Of a stretch of DNA of 15,272 bases, positions 14,262-15,272 are shown piece after piece. The DNA is from Chitinophagaceae bacterium UBA2793. Lineage in GTDB: Bacteria; Bacteroidota; Bacteroidia; Chitinophagales; Chitinophagaceae. The translations under genes and the position numbers were made by a program. Below the pieces are notes generated by a model. That model saw only the letters and a list, made by a program, of their open reading frames with translations. It searched no databases and was not told the origin of the DNA. The stretch spans positions 4,403 to 19,674 of the forward strand of contig DEHT01000006.1 of NCBI GenBank assembly GCA_002352045.1, given 5' to 3'. Each line of letters opens with the position of its first letter. Position 1 is the first letter of the stretch.

Positions 14262-15239
14262 ATGAAAATAAAAGCAGGCATCATTGGCGGAGCAGGTTAT
14301 ACAGGTGGTGAGTTAATAAGAGTGTTGCTCAATCATCCAATTGTAGATATTGCTTTTGTTCAAAGCAAAAGTAATGTCGGCAATCCTTTAAGCAAAGTAC
14401 ACGAAGACCTGGTAGATGAAACGGATATGTTGTTTAGCGAGTCGCATCATTTTGATATTGATGTATTGTTTTTTTGTGCCGGACATGGCGAAGCAAAAAA
14501 ATTTGTAACCACCAATACAATTCCTGCTTCTGTAAAGTTGATTGATATTGGCAACGACTTTAGGTTAAAGGAAGATGCAGAAGTTGGTGGCCGAAAATTT
14601 GTATATGGCCTTCCCGAACTAAACCGTACAGAAATAAAGCAAGCCGACAGTATTGCTAATCCCGGTTGTTTTGCCACCGCAATTCAGTTAGGCTTGTTGC
14701 CGCTTGCAAAAAATAATTTGTTGCAAAATATTTATGCCACGGGCATTACAGGTTCTACCGGTGCCGGGCAATCGCTTTCAGCCACTTCACATTTTAGCTG
14801 GCGTGCAAATAATATTCAGGCATATAAAACATTAACACATCAACACCTGGGCGAAATTGGTCAATCGCTCATACAATTGCAATCCAATGGAGAAATTGAT
14901 CTCAGCTTTGTTCCCTGGAGAGGCGATTTTACAAGAGGTATTTTCATTAGCTCACAATTGGACTGTTACCTCAGTATAGAGGAGCTAACGGTTATGTATA
15001 ACGAATATTATAAAAATCATCCTTTTGTAAGTGTAAGTAAAGAGCCCATCAGCATTAAGCAGGTAGTGAATACCAATAAAGCAGTTATTCAATTAGAAAA
15101 AGTGGGCGGCAAGCTGGTAGTACATTCTGCTATTGACAACCTGTTGAAAGGCGCCAGCGGACAGGCTGTTCAAAATATGAATTTACTTTTTGGGGTTGAT
15201 GAAACAGCCGGGCTTAGATTGAAAGCTTCGGGGTTTTAA
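14262..15239 (+). CDS. argC: N-acetyl-gamma-glutamyl-phosphate reductase (or N-succinyl form)
   Basis: ArgC reduces N-acyl-glutamyl phosphate to the semialdehyde with NADPH, the third step of ornithine synthesis. The protein has 325 residues, like short-type ArgC. The N-terminal nucleotide-binding loop is GIIGGAGYTGGEL at 6-18. The catalytic cysteine is Cys136 in NPGCFATA, and the conserved His195 lies in THQHLGEI. GSTGAGQS (164-171) and FVPWRGDFTRGI (216-227) are also family features. It is the third gene of the arginine operon and its stop lies 33 bases from the right edge; the remaining pathway genes (argD, argB, a carbamoyltransferase, argE-like) probably follow. In relatives that use succinylated intermediates the same family acts on the succinyl substrate, which cannot be told apart here. 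Confidence 0.96.
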   Translation: MKIKAGIIGGAGYTGGELIRVLLNHPIVDIAFVQSKSNVGNPLSKVHEDLVDETDMLFSESHHFDIDVLFFCAGHGEAKKFVTTNTIPASVKLIDIGNDFRLKEDAEVGGRKFVYGLPELNRTEIKQADSIANPGCFATAIQLGLLPLAKNNLLQNIYATGITGSTGAGQSLSATSHFSWRANNIQAYKTLTHQHLGEIGQSLIQLQSNGEIDLSFVPWRGDFTRGIFISSQLDCYLSIEELTVMYNEYYKNHPFVSVSKEPISIKQVVNTNKAVIQLEKVGGKLVVHSAIDNLLKGASGQAVQNMNLLFGVDETAGLRLKASGF

Positions 15240-15241
15240 TT

Positions 15242-15272
15242 AGTTGAGAGTTGAAAGTGGAAAGTTGAGAGT
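15242..15272. repeat. AGTTGA-type degenerate tandem repeat at right edge
   Basis: Units AGTTGAG, AGTTGAAAG and AGTTGAGAGT are separated by short spacers and continue to the end of the window. They resemble the array at 8794-8831. The array begins three bases after the argC stop codon, so it probably lies inside the arginine operon transcript if the operon continues. Confidence 0.65.

Overview
The window looks like a chromosomal segment of a low-GC member of the Bacteroidota, most like the Chitinophagaceae. This rests on the protein types, on promoter boxes of the Bacteroidota form TAnnTTTG, on weak Shine-Dalgarno signals, on Bacteroidota-style lipoproteins, and on a succinyl/acetyl-type arginine gene order (GNAT, argG, argC). 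The family-level assignment is an inference; no rRNA or tRNA gene is present to anchor it.

Layout. The left part (1-8772) is transcribed leftward and the right part (8971-15239) rightward, with a divergent promoter region between them. At the extreme left lies a decayed four-helix-bundle (S23/IVP-type) gene with three in-frame stops, followed by an AT-rich repeat patch. Next comes a leftward run that reads as peptide and amino-acid scavenging: an APC-family permease and an AmpG-like MFS transporter, an exported M19 dipeptidase, a lipoprotein hydrolase of the proline iminopeptidase family, and a FIST-domain protein, a class of sensor proposed to bind small ligands such as amino acids. A small unknown lipoprotein and the tRNA-modifying radical SAM enzyme MtaB complete the leftward half.

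The rightward half starts with a membrane-anchored DUF4258 protein. A GH3-family acyl-acid amido synthetase and KduI (uronate isomerase) follow, ending at a clear intrinsic terminator. The first genes of an arginine operon come last: a GNAT acyltransferase that starts with TTG, then argG and argC. The operon very likely continues past the right edge.

The most interesting element is the 344-base stretch before the arginine operon. It has a TAnnTTTG promoter box, a tiny open reading frame ending Arg-Arg-Gly-Cys-stop, a perfect 8-bp hairpin that begins at the leader's stop codon, and a weak terminator hairpin with a seven-T run. Together these have the architecture of a ribosome-mediated arginine attenuator. 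Other points worth a second look are two genes whose start codons sit 4-6 bases after the promoter box, which implies nearly leaderless mRNAs, and AGTTGA-type tandem repeats at two intergenic sites.
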